From Dielma fastidiosa (GTDB lineage Bacteria; Bacillota_I; Bacilli_A; Erysipelotrichales; Erysipelotrichaceae): DNA of 64,000 nucleotides. The translations under genes were made by a program, and so were the position numbers. Below are positions 41,515 through 49,446 of the stretch, one piece after another. The notes below the pieces were generated by a model, which saw nothing but the letters and a program-made list of their open reading frames with translations, had not been told where the DNA came from and did not search any database. Positions within the stretch are counted from its first letter, which is position 1. Every line of letters starts with the position of its first letter. The stretch is taken from assembly GCF_000313565.1 (NCBI RefSeq), contig NZ_HE578930.1, positions 62,001 to 126,000 of the forward strand, in the 5' to 3' direction.

Positions 41515-41556
41515 AATACCGCTTTGCTGATTTCACATCAGCAGGCGGTATTTTTT
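41515..41556 (+). terminator. Terminator after the GNAT gene
   Basis: Two-part stem AATACCGC / GCGGTATT with inner GCTGAT / ATCAGC, followed by TTTTTT. Confidence 0.85.
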
Positions 41557-41651
41557 GCCTGCCAAATCAGTGATTTCATCAATTATTGATTAGATGAGCG
41601 CTAATACTTATCATCTGTGTTAAAATGATAGCTGTGAAAGGCGGGAACGTT

Positions 41652-42560
41652 ATGAAAAAAACATTATTTATCGGTTCAACGGTACTGGATATGGTTGTTG
41701 AACTTCCCCATCTGCCAAGCTTAAAAGAAGATATTAACACATCTGCAATGAATGCTGCCTTAGGCGGCTGTTCCTATAATGCTTCAAGTATTGCCCATCA
41801 TTTATCTTTGCCATATATTCATTGTTCACCATGCGGTGAAGGCTTTTTTGCGGACTGCATAAAACAGCTGCTGGCTGCGCAAAACCGCCGGCCCTTTGTG
41901 TGCATCCCAGACTTAGATAATGGCTGCTGCCTCTGTTTAGTTGATGAACAGGGAGAACGCACATTTATTTCCCATCACGGTGCTGAATATCTCTTTGACA
42001 TTGAATGGCTTAAAGATCTGCATGAGGATTGGGATATGATCTATGTCTGCGGACTTGAAATCGAGGAAAAAACCGGAGAAGCATTAATTCAATATCTGAA
42101 TGAATCAGCACATGCTGAAATTATCTTTGCCCCTGGTGCCCGCATTGACAAGATTCAGCCCGAACGGCTGCAGGCGATGTTTCAGCTGCGGCCAATCCTG
42201 CATCTCAACGATGACGAGGCGCTTGCCTATACCAGCTCAAAAACCGTAAATGAAGCTGCGGATAAGCTGTATCAGCTTACGCATAATACCGTTATTATAA
42301 CTTGCGGAAGTGACGGCGCCTATTTGAAAAATAATGATGATGAAAAACTGATTGCAGGATTTAAAACTGATGTCATCGATACGATTGGTGCCGGTGATTC
42401 ACATATCGGAGCATGGATCTGCGCTAAAAAGCTAGGAATGAATGATTCAGAAGCTATTCGTTTTGCTAATTATACAGCGGCTGAAACAGTCAGCACCAAA
42501 GGCCCTGCCCTTTCTGAGCAGAGCTATGCTAAAATTAAAGCTTATTTACAAGAAATGTAA
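41652..42560 (+). CDS. PfkB-family carbohydrate kinase
   Basis: A 302-residue ribokinase-type kinase. The start is MKKTLFIGSTVLDMVVELPHLP, with the glycine pair NAALGGCSYNASSIAHHL near 36. The C-terminal anion hole and catalytic Asp lie in DTIGAGDSHIGAWICA near 252. It phosphorylates a sugar or nucleoside; no neighbour specifies the substrate. The start at 41652 follows AGGCGGG; the ATG at 41625 lacks a binding site. Confidence 0.9.
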   Translation: MKKTLFIGSTVLDMVVELPHLPSLKEDINTSAMNAALGGCSYNASSIAHHLSLPYIHCSPCGEGFFADCIKQLLAAQNRRPFVCIPDLDNGCCLCLVDEQGERTFISHHGAEYLFDIEWLKDLHEDWDMIYVCGLEIEEKTGEALIQYLNESAHAEIIFAPGARIDKIQPERLQAMFQLRPILHLNDDEALAYTSSKTVNEAADKLYQLTHNTVIITCGSDGAYLKNNDDEKLIAGFKTDVIDTIGAGDSHIGAWICAKKLGMNDSEAIRFANYTAAETVSTKGPALSEQSYAKIKAYLQEM

Positions 42561-42636
42561 TTTATATTAAATGAATTTGTCATAAATTTTTCAGAATTAT
42601 AGTGTACACTTACAGACATAACAGGCAGGTGACACT

Positions 42637-43239
42637 ATGAAAAATTTATTAATCGATCTATATGAATTAGCAGCCGTGATGCTTCCCTTTTTCATCGTCT
42701 ATGCACTCCTCAGCAAAAAGCCTAAAAAGCTTGAGCATTTTATCATGGCTTTCATTTTCGCGTGCTATATTTTTGCTGTCTACCATCTTACAAATACCGG
42801 CACACTTTATGATTTATTAGTTTATAAAATGTCTCATACCGCTGATATTATCAATTTTGAACCCTTCTCGATGACTATTGATTGGGTTGGCTATCTGCAG
42901 AATATACTCTTGTTTATTCCCTTTGGAATGCTGCTGCCGCTGTTTTTTAAGCGCCCTAATTTCTTACTTTGTACCCTATCCGGTACTTTGTTTTCATTAA
43001 TGATCGAGTGCAGTCAATTGTTAAATAAACGCAGCAGTGATGTGGATGATTTGATTATGAATACATTAGGCGCTCTGATTGGTTATCTGCTTTACAAGCT
43101 GATCCTTGAAAGACTGCTTAAGGGCAAGCTGCAGAATCTTTCCAGACTAGAACCTTTATTTTACATACTGGCGATGTTTGCCGGCAGATTCTTTCTCTAT
43201 AATGAATTAGGCTTAGCAAAAATCCTTTATGGATTTTAA
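42637..43239 (+). CDS. VanZ-like family membrane protein
   Basis: A 200-residue protein with five to six helices. It has NFEPFSMTIDWVGYLQNILLFIPFGMLLPLFF, the VanZ core (NxxxFxPFG...P), then SLMIECSQLLNKRSSDVDDLIMNTLGALIGYLLY, matching the E-x-x-Q...R-x-x-D-x-D-D---N--G motif. VanZ in enterococci lowers teicoplanin binding; most homologs have no known role. GGCAGGTGACACT precedes the ATG. The lipoprotein gene follows 18 bases later. Confidence 0.88.
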   Translation: MKNLLIDLYELAAVMLPFFIVYALLSKKPKKLEHFIMAFIFACYIFAVYHLTNTGTLYDLLVYKMSHTADIINFEPFSMTIDWVGYLQNILLFIPFGMLLPLFFKRPNFLLCTLSGTLFSLMIECSQLLNKRSSDVDDLIMNTLGALIGYLLYKLILERLLKGKLQNLSRLEPLFYILAMFAGRFFLYNELGLAKILYGF

Positions 43240-43257
43240 TCGGCAAAAGGCTAAAAT

Positions 43258-43860
43258 ATGAAAAAGCTAATAATTATTATATGCTGCATTACTGCTTTAT
43301 GCGGCTGTCAGAGATCAAAAACTGTTGTTACTCAAATCCAAAGCAGGCAGGATCCTTTCATTGAGACTTATTATTCAGCCCAAAATGATTCAGCATTTAA
43401 AATGCTGAAGAAAGCAATCTTTAAAGAGCTGCTTAACGGCTGGACAGCAGATACGGTTAAAAACCCCATTTGGATCTATGGAGACTTCACAAAATATACG
43501 ATATTAAATAGTGATTTAAGCGTTAACGAAGAATTTGATAATTATTATATGTGTACCTATATTGCTGATGATGACCAATTTGGTTATGTCATACTAGCCA
43601 AAGAAGCGGACAGTCTTGCCAAGATTGAAGCGGTACAAACCGCTTACCGTTATGATTATCAGGCTAACATTGAGTTCATTCATGAAGCACTGGCTGCCTC
43701 TGAAATTGATTCAGCAAGTGCCAAGGCTGAACGGGTGAGCATTATTAATGACAATGAAAATAAGGAAGCTTTGAAAATTACCGATGCATACGGACATTAC
43801 CTTCTGATCTATTTTGAAGCAGAAGGTCCAATTCTATACAAAAGCAGCAAGCCCCTCTAA
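43258..43860 (+). CDS. Predicted lipoprotein of unknown function
   Basis: A 200-residue protein with a lipoprotein signal: MKKLIIIICCITALCGCQRS, lipobox LCGC with the modified cysteine at about residue 17. The mature part is polar with mixed helices and strands and no known motif. It is probably co-transcribed with the VanZ-like gene and ends in a terminator whose first arm is in the coding region. Confidence 0.75.
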   Translation: MKKLIIIICCITALCGCQRSKTVVTQIQSRQDPFIETYYSAQNDSAFKMLKKAIFKELLNGWTADTVKNPIWIYGDFTKYTILNSDLSVNEEFDNYYMCTYIADDDQFGYVILAKEADSLAKIEAVQTAYRYDYQANIEFIHEALAASEIDSASAKAERVSIINDNENKEALKITDAYGHYLLIYFEAEGPILYKSSKPL

Positions 43861-43878
43861 GGCTTGCCGTTTTTATTT
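43846..43878. terminator. Terminator between the lipoprotein and HAD genes
   Basis: GCAAGCC / GGCTTGC stem with TTTTTATTTTA on the plus side; the A-rich opposite flank is weaker. Confidence 0.7.
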
Positions 43879-44628
43879 TAATAGATCTTCAATACAGTCA
43901 GCCAGTCCATGATAACAATGAACTGCCTTGCGCTTTACTTCATCCGGTGCCCCTTCAACGCTAAAGCCTTGAAATGCTTCAATCATTTCAATATCATTAT
44001 GACCATCACCGATAACATAAACCTCATGACTGCCAAACAGCTTCATCAGCTCAATGATACCGGTGCGCTTGCTGACACCTGCAGCTGAAACATCAATCGT
44101 TCCGGCATTGTAATGAAAAGCCATCCGTCCTTTAAAACGTTCACTCAGCTCCTTATACAATATACCGGTTTTTGATTTCGTTTCATCACGCAGATAGAAG
44201 GAATTAATCTGCTTTCTGCTAATGATTTGCTGCGGATCAATTGGCTGAACATCAATCAGCGTTGATTCACCCTCGTCCTCCGGTGACTGAAGATTGCCGA
44301 AATCATCACCGTCACTGATGCCAAACATGACCGTTGGTTTGCTTTTCAATAGTTCAATCAGCTCCATTGCGGCATCAAAATCAATATCATGACGCCAGAT
44401 GATTGAAAAATCAGCGTCGGTAATTACCCCGCCGTTCGTGCCGATCATAAAATCACAAGACACATGATAATGAGCCAGTTCATTCTTAAGCATGCCGACA
44501 CTGCGGCCTGTCACGATTCCAAAGCGATGCTGCTGTTCACGAAATAACTTGATTGCATCTAAATCACAAGCATCAACCTTTAAATTACGGCGCAGTGTGC
44601 CATCCCAATCAGAAGCTAACAGTTTCAT
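43873..44628 (-). CDS. HAD-superfamily phosphatase (Cof type)
   Basis: A 251-residue hydrolase. Motif I is LASDWDGTLRRN with the nucleophile Asp; GIVTGRSVGML is motif II; VYVIGDGHNDIEMIEAF is motif IV. It starts four bases into the nagA end (ATGA overlap), so it is the last gene of the PTS-amino-sugar operon. It would release phosphate from a pathway intermediate; the substrate is not known. Confidence 0.88.
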   Translation of the reverse strand: MKLLASDWDGTLRRNLKVDACDLDAIKLFREQQHRFGIVTGRSVGMLKNELAHYHVSCDFMIGTNGGVITDADFSIIWRHDIDFDAAMELIELLKSKPTVMFGISDGDDFGNLQSPEDEGESTLIDVQPIDPQQIISRKQINSFYLRDETKSKTGILYKELSERFKGRMAFHYNAGTIDVSAAGVSKRTGIIELMKLFGSHEVYVIGDGHNDIEMIEAFQGFSVEGAPDEVKRKAVHCYHGLADCIEDLLK

Positions 44629-45806
44629 TTTGCGCTCATGACATCAAGAAATGCCTGATTAAAGATATGGGTATCAATTTCATGATCATAGACCTTACGT
44701 CCTTCACTGTATGTCTGTAAAGCCTGATAATCATCACTGATAATTACAAAATCAGCATCCTTGCCTACACGCAGTGAACCCTTTGTATCACCGACACCGT
44801 ATACCCGGCATGGATTCAGTGATGCCATTTTGCTGACTGTTTCCAGCGGCAGCTCTAATTCCTCTACAAGATTGCGGATGCCGAATAATACCGGCTTTGT
44901 TGAACCGCATAAGCGCCCGGTATCTGTCAAACAATAGCCCTTTTCATCAATGTTAACTGCCAGATCTTTATCGATCATATATCGGCCAATCGGCGCCCCG
45001 GCCATCGGCACATTATCAGAAATCATCATAAATTTATCATACGGCTTGCATTTAAACATAATCTGCAGCATTTCCTTAGATACATGAAGCAGATCACAGA
45101 TAATCTCATTATTTACATAAGGATCAAGCAGACAAGCACCCAGACCGCCCATCCGGCGGTGATGAATGCCGCTCATTACATTTGCGGTATGTGTTGTCAC
45201 GGTAATTCCCTTGCGGAACGCGGCAATCGCTTCATCATAGCCGCAGTTGCTGTGCGTAAATGCTACCCGGATACCGCGTTCAGTCAAAAACTCAATTGCC
45301 TTATCCGCGTTTTCAAGCTCAGGTGCTAAGCCTACCAGCTTTAAGGTTCCCTCAGCCGCATCAATCATCGCCTGAAGATGATCTAAACTGATATCTGGAT
45401 GACCGGTATCAATCGCCTTTTCACCGACACGATTCAGATAAGGGCCTTCTGAATGAATACCGATGATTTTCGCGCCGTCATTATCTTCTTTTGAAACCTT
45501 CGCGATAACAGGGAATAATTCAAATTCAGCAGTCGGCAAAATCGCCGTAACACCTTGTGACGCTAAGCCTTTTAAATAGCCGCGCACATTAGCCTCATCA
45601 TCACTGACCGCACTCATCATCGCATAACCCATCGTACCATGATTATGTGTATCAAAAATACCCGGAATGATCCGATATTGTGAAGCATCTACATCTACCG
45701 GACCGATCTCACGCTGGGTAATCCGCTTGATTTTCTTACCTTCAATTTCAAGATAACCGTCAACAATTCCATCTTCAGTCACAATTCTTTTACATTTGAT
45801 AATCAT
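44625..45806 (-). CDS. nagA: N-acetylglucosamine-6-phosphate deacetylase
   Basis: A 393-residue amidohydrolase that turns GlcNAc-6-P into GlcN-6-P and acetate. It has GIFDTHNHG at the first metal site (about residue 50), HSEGPYLN with the metal-binding Glu, FTHSNCGYDEA and THTANVMSGIHHR with the His ligands, and MISDNVPMAG with the catalytic Asp. The order and length fit NagA/AgaA. GalNAc-6-P is the alternative substrate. No nagB or agaS lies nearby, so deamination must be supplied from elsewhere. Confidence 0.9.
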   Translation of the reverse strand: MIIKCKRIVTEDGIVDGYLEIEGKKIKRITQREIGPVDVDASQYRIIPGIFDTHNHGTMGYAMMSAVSDDEANVRGYLKGLASQGVTAILPTAEFELFPVIAKVSKEDNDGAKIIGIHSEGPYLNRVGEKAIDTGHPDISLDHLQAMIDAAEGTLKLVGLAPELENADKAIEFLTERGIRVAFTHSNCGYDEAIAAFRKGITVTTHTANVMSGIHHRRMGGLGACLLDPYVNNEIICDLLHVSKEMLQIMFKCKPYDKFMMISDNVPMAGAPIGRYMIDKDLAVNIDEKGYCLTDTGRLCGSTKPVLFGIRNLVEELELPLETVSKMASLNPCRVYGVGDTKGSLRVGKDADFVIISDDYQALQTYSEGRKVYDHEIDTHIFNQAFLDVMSAK

Positions 45807-45807
45807 T

Positions 45808-46608
45808 TTAGTTCTCCTTTAAATCATCATAAGTAATTAATTCAATCTGATTCATTTCAATAAACTTCTTCACATCCGGCGAGGTCGCAGCTGCCAGATC
45901 TTTCAATCGTATTATCGTATAGGAAGAATACTTAAACAGCTCTTCTTCCGCAAAACCAGCATGACAGACAAACACATTCAGCTCATGATCCAAAACCTGC
46001 GGGAGTACAGACATCAGATTTGCTTCTACATTTGTTGCCAGCTGCTGTTCAATCGGAAAGGGTTTAGGTGTCCACTCACAAGGCAGCATATAAAGTTCCT
46101 TTTCCTTCCAGACGTTGAAGGATACTGGAATCTCATACTTTTCACTCATCGCTTGGATTGCTTTGACAATATTATTTGTAATCAAAGAATGCCCATGCAG
46201 ATAGCCCGGCTTGCGGCCAACCAATTCAATAAAACGCTTCAGCTGATTCTCAATCTCCAACACCGTTTCATCATACGGATAGGGATCAGTCTCAAAATCA
46301 GCCCGCATCGTATCGCTTAATGATTTCATCTTCTTCATCCGTACACCAGACGGTATAAAGTCACCCTTCGCGTCAACTAAGGAAGGAACCAACGCCGGAT
46401 CGCTGACCGGCTTGCCGGCTACCAGATTGAAATCGATGCCGAGGCAGACATTCTTTACATCCTTAATCAGCTTTGCGGAATATTCACTGGCCGGCATGTT
46501 CACAAACAATCCGGTATTTCGGATTACCCCTTCACGAATCCCCTTGAGGATACCGCAGGCCGTTGATTCACATAGGCCGAAATCATCAGCCTGAAATAAT
46601 AATTTCAT
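45808..46608 (-). CDS. ChbG/YdjC-like carbohydrate deacetylase
   Basis: A 266-residue protein of the ChbG/HpnK/YdjC family. It starts MKLLFQADDFGLCESTACGI with the catalytic and metal-binding Asp pair, then LGIDFNLVAGKPVSDP (the family's G-H-L has become G-I-D-F-N-L) and GYLHGHSLITN with metal histidines. ChbG removes one acetyl group from diacetylchitobiose-6-P. Beside NagA and the PTS it may deacetylate an imported disaccharide phosphate. The start at 46608 has GAGGTGAGG upstream. Confidence 0.85.
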   Translation of the reverse strand: MKLLFQADDFGLCESTACGILKGIREGVIRNTGLFVNMPASEYSAKLIKDVKNVCLGIDFNLVAGKPVSDPALVPSLVDAKGDFIPSGVRMKKMKSLSDTMRADFETDPYPYDETVLEIENQLKRFIELVGRKPGYLHGHSLITNNIVKAIQAMSEKYEIPVSFNVWKEKELYMLPCEWTPKPFPIEQQLATNVEANLMSVLPQVLDHELNVFVCHAGFAEEELFKYSSYTIIRLKDLAAATSPDVKKFIEMNQIELITYDDLKEN

Positions 46609-46673
46609 TTTCCTCACCTCACTTTAAATAGCAAAGAGCTGGGAATTTTTATCCACAGCTCAATTTTTATATC

Positions 46674-47492
46674 CTAGAAAATACCGATAAATGCACCAAT
46701 CATACCAAATGCAAGAATGCCCAGAATCAGCTGTGTAGGACGCGCACCCTTTTTGATTAATGTAACTAAGCCAAACAATAAGATTACACCTAATAAACCA
46801 GGGAAGATTGATTGGAATACATCATTGACAACCAGTGAAGTTTCACCGATATTCAATGTCAGATTCAGCGGTACATTCACCATTGAAGCCGTCATTGCGC
46901 CAACCATTGTAAGACCTAATACAGAAGCTGATTTAGATAAAGCACCCATTAAGCCAGATGAGAAAACCATATCGATGAAGGATGTACCAAATACATAGCC
47001 CCAGTTAACAAAGAAATATTTAACGACTGATTGTGAAACACCATAAATCAGAATGAAAATCAAAGTACCGAGGATACTTCCCTCTGAACAAAGACCAATA
47101 GCGATACCAGCCGCAATAATACGCAGACAGTTAAAGAATAAGCTGTCAAACATACCGGCTGTTGGCCCCATCAAGGCAGCCTTGATACTTTCGATTGTCT
47201 GACCATCAATTGAATTCTTTTCTTTATGCTCCTTCTCCATCGCATAGCTTAAGCCTGCGATAAATGAGAAAGGAACCGCATGTGTATTGAAGAAGTTCTG
47301 ATGACGGATGTAAGCTTCTTTTTTACCCTCAGGATCATCTTTATAGATTGATTCAATGGCTGGTGCCATAGTACATGTGAAACCATTAGCCTCCATCTTA
47401 GCCATATTAAAGGTTGAGAATACAAGATGAGAACGGAAGAACATTGATTTTAATACTTTCTTTTCATCTTGAGATAATTGTTTCTTTTCCAT
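46674..47492 (-). CDS. PTS mannose-family EIID component
   Basis: A 272-residue membrane protein with FFRSHLVFSTFNMAKMEANGF, then FFNTHAVPFSFIAGLSYAMEKE and ALMGPTAGMFDSLFF, the EIID signature positions. GPTAGMFDS replaces the usual GPLAGIGDS, and MAKMEANG replaces N-x-E-x-x-Q-x-x-G; this marks a divergent subgroup. The gene overlaps EIIC by one base. A 65-base gap leads to the deacetylase gene. Confidence 0.92.
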   Translation of the reverse strand: MEKKQLSQDEKKVLKSMFFRSHLVFSTFNMAKMEANGFTCTMAPAIESIYKDDPEGKKEAYIRHQNFFNTHAVPFSFIAGLSYAMEKEHKEKNSIDGQTIESIKAALMGPTAGMFDSLFFNCLRIIAAGIAIGLCSEGSILGTLIFILIYGVSQSVVKYFFVNWGYVFGTSFIDMVFSSGLMGALSKSASVLGLTMVGAMTASMVNVPLNLTLNIGETSLVVNDVFQSIFPGLLGVILLFGLVTLIKKGARPTQLILGILAFGMIGAFIGIF

Positions 47493-48289
47493 TAGAAGAA
47501 GTCCTCCTCATCATTACTTACTGTGTTTGGATTCGCCGCCAAACTATTTTTCAAATCAATAACTCGCTTTTCACTGAAGAACATCGTAATAGCGATAACA
47601 CCGCCGATAATAGCGATTGGCAATGTTCCCATACCAAGATAAGCAACTAATACATAACCAAAGAAGAAGAAACAGCCAACCTCTTTGTTCCAGATCATTG
47701 ATGTTAAGATAGCAAATCCAACCGCCAGCATCATACTTGTAGAAGCACCTAAGCCAGTCATAACCCATGCCGGAAGTGATACAAGGAATGATTGAAGGCC
47801 TTCAACACCATATGCTACCGCAAAGAATAAGATAACAGTATTGATTAATGGGGTAATCATATTCACCGCCATTGTCTGTATCATAAATTTCTTAGGATTG
47901 CATTCTGCGGCAAGCTTTTCCCAATAAGCGGCTAATGAAGCCCATAAAGGTGTAAACATATTGGCAATTGAAGCCATTACGGTACCGATTGGCAATGCGA
48001 TAGCAAGACCGGCTTCTGCCGTAGAACCTGTTAAAATAGTATAAGCAACTGCAATAATACTTGCTGTTGTAGCATCGGCAGGAATTGAACCGCCGATTGC
48101 GGAAATACCCATGAAGATCGATTCAAGCGCGGCTCCCATAACAATACCGGTATGGAAATCACCTAAAACAAGACCGGCAAGCGGGGCAACAACGATTGGA
48201 CGGTTAATACATTGCCATGAGAGAATGTATGGGTCCAAGAGTGAGACAATATAATAGACTAGGCATATTTGCAATGCTGATGAGACCAT
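47492..48289 (-). CDS. PTS mannose-family EIIC permease
   Basis: A 265-residue permease with about eight helices. It has RPIVVAPLAGLVLGDFHTGIVMGAALESIFMGISAIGGSIPAD, the EIIC core with GAALES in place of GGxLQL, matching the GalNAc/AgaC-like subgroup more than the mannose one. A C-terminal KRVIDLKNSLAANPN tail is cytosolic. It is flanked by EIIB and EIID. Confidence 0.93.
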   Translation of the reverse strand: MVSSALQICLVYYIVSLLDPYILSWQCINRPIVVAPLAGLVLGDFHTGIVMGAALESIFMGISAIGGSIPADATTASIIAVAYTILTGSTAEAGLAIALPIGTVMASIANMFTPLWASLAAYWEKLAAECNPKKFMIQTMAVNMITPLINTVILFFAVAYGVEGLQSFLVSLPAWVMTGLGASTSMMLAVGFAILTSMIWNKEVGCFFFFGYVLVAYLGMGTLPIAIIGGVIAITMFFSEKRVIDLKNSLAANPNTVSNDEEDFF

Positions 48290-48311
48290 GATAGTTCCTC
48301 CTTATAGTTCA

Positions 48312-48806
48312 TTAAATCCCTAAAACTTTATTCAGCTTTTCAGGAATATCTTCTGGTGTTGTCTGATAGACTGTTTCAATTCCCATATCCAGAATCTGTT
48401 TGAAAAGCTCAACTTCTGACGGATACGCATATAAATTACTTCCATAAGTCTTGCGCTGTTCATCACCCTGCTTTGGCGCGATTCTTCCATAATTGCCGAC
48501 ATTGATCAACGGAATATCTTTCACATTCTTAACCATTGCCAGCAGATCCTCCGGTGAAGCCACAATCAATAAAATTGAGTGATTGGCTGCTTTCGGATCA
48601 GAAAGTAATTTTATAGCATCAGCAACCGACTTAATCGCAACCTTAGCGGTAGGCGGCGCTGCCATCATCAATGACTTCTGCACGATAGGATTTGATGCGG
48701 CGGCATCATTAGCGACAATAATACGATCCACACCGGTATGTCTTGACCATTTAATCGCTACCTGTCCATGAATCATACGTTCATCTAAACGAATTAGTTT
48801 AATCAT
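48312..48806 (-). CDS. PTS mannose-family EIIB component
   Basis: A 164-residue phosphotransfer protein. IRLDERMIHGQVAIKWSRH carries the phospho-accepting histidine H13; the later LINVGNYGRIAPK is the usual substrate-specificity loop. AAAGGAGGAAATGA precedes the ATG. It lies between EIIA and EIIC in the order A-B-C-D. Confidence 0.94.
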   Translation of the reverse strand: MIKLIRLDERMIHGQVAIKWSRHTGVDRIIVANDAAASNPIVQKSLMMAAPPTAKVAIKSVADAIKLLSDPKAANHSILLIVASPEDLLAMVKNVKDIPLINVGNYGRIAPKQGDEQRKTYGSNLYAYPSEVELFKQILDMGIETVYQTTPEDIPEKLNKVLGI

Positions 48807-48820
48807 TTCATTTCCTCCTT

Positions 48821-49228
48821 TTAAAAGAAATCTTCTTCCGTAGTTTCTACACTGTCATCCTTGACAACCCGAAGCATTTCCCGTGATCTTTCCACAATTT
48901 CTTCAAGCTGTTCATCACTGACACTTTCCTGAATAGAAAGCTCAAGGACACAAGCCAGATTTACACCCGCCACTAAACGGGTATTGGGTTTATGCAGATA
49001 AGTAAACATTACCTGATTAACACTGCCCCCATACATATCCGATAATAAAATAACTTCATCATTCTCACTCACTGATGCATAGAACGCGTCCAGTTTTTCC
49101 TGAACCGAACATTCATCAACATAAGCATCAAACACACTCACCTGATCACTGTTTCCTAACAGGATATCCAATGAGGTTTTCATACCGCTGGCCAGATGAC
49201 CATGCGATGATAAGAATAGCTTCAGCAC
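48821..49228 (-). CDS. PTS mannose-family EIIA component
   Basis: A 135-residue EIIA. The start is GTG at 49228 with AAGGAG ten bases upstream, giving MLKLFLSSHGHLASGMKTSL with the phosphorylated histidine H9. LSDMYGGSVNQ follows in its usual place. The longer in-frame reading from 49381 covers the promoter and cre site and is rejected. It is the first gene of the second PTS operon. Confidence 0.9.
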   Translation of the reverse strand: MLKLFLSSHGHLASGMKTSLDILLGNSDQVSVFDAYVDECSVQEKLDAFYASVSENDEVILLSDMYGGSVNQVMFTYLHKPNTRLVAGVNLACVLELSIQESVSDEQLEEIVERSREMLRVVKDDSVETTEEDFF

Positions 49229-49264
49229 AGCGCCCGCTCCTTTCGTTTTCCATTTGCTGAGTAA

Positions 49265-49301
49265 AGAATACCATTGACTTATAAAAATGTTAACGTTTAC
49301 A
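49265..49301 (-). promoter_or_regulatory. Promoter with CcpA cre site upstream of the second PTS operon
   Basis: TGTTAACGTTTACA (49288-49301) fits the cre consensus TGWNANCGNTNWCA fully. On the minus strand, TTAACA (49288-49293) and TATTCT (49265-49270) are 17 bases apart, so the cre overlaps the -35 and binding would block the promoter. Confidence 0.65.
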
Positions 49302-49352
49302 TTTTGCTGAACATTAGTGAAACTGCCTCCCTTTTCACTCTCATTAGTGCAA

Positions 49353-49379
49353 AAGAAAAGCCTCATATCACAATGAGGC
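49353..49379 (-). terminator. Hairpin with minus-strand T run upstream of the PTS operon
   Basis: GCCTCAT / ATGAGGC stem with TTTTCTTTT following on the minus strand. It would end the transcript of the PRD regulator before the PTS promoter. Confidence 0.7.
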
Positions 49380-49446
49380 ACGGTTTATAGATCAATTTTA
49401 TTCAAAAAATAACTCTTTATATCATTCAAGCACTATTTTCGATTTA

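Noticed and set aside
49229-49381. N-terminal extension of the second EIIA
   Set aside because: It covers the cre site, promoter and a terminator; EIIA homology begins at the GTG.
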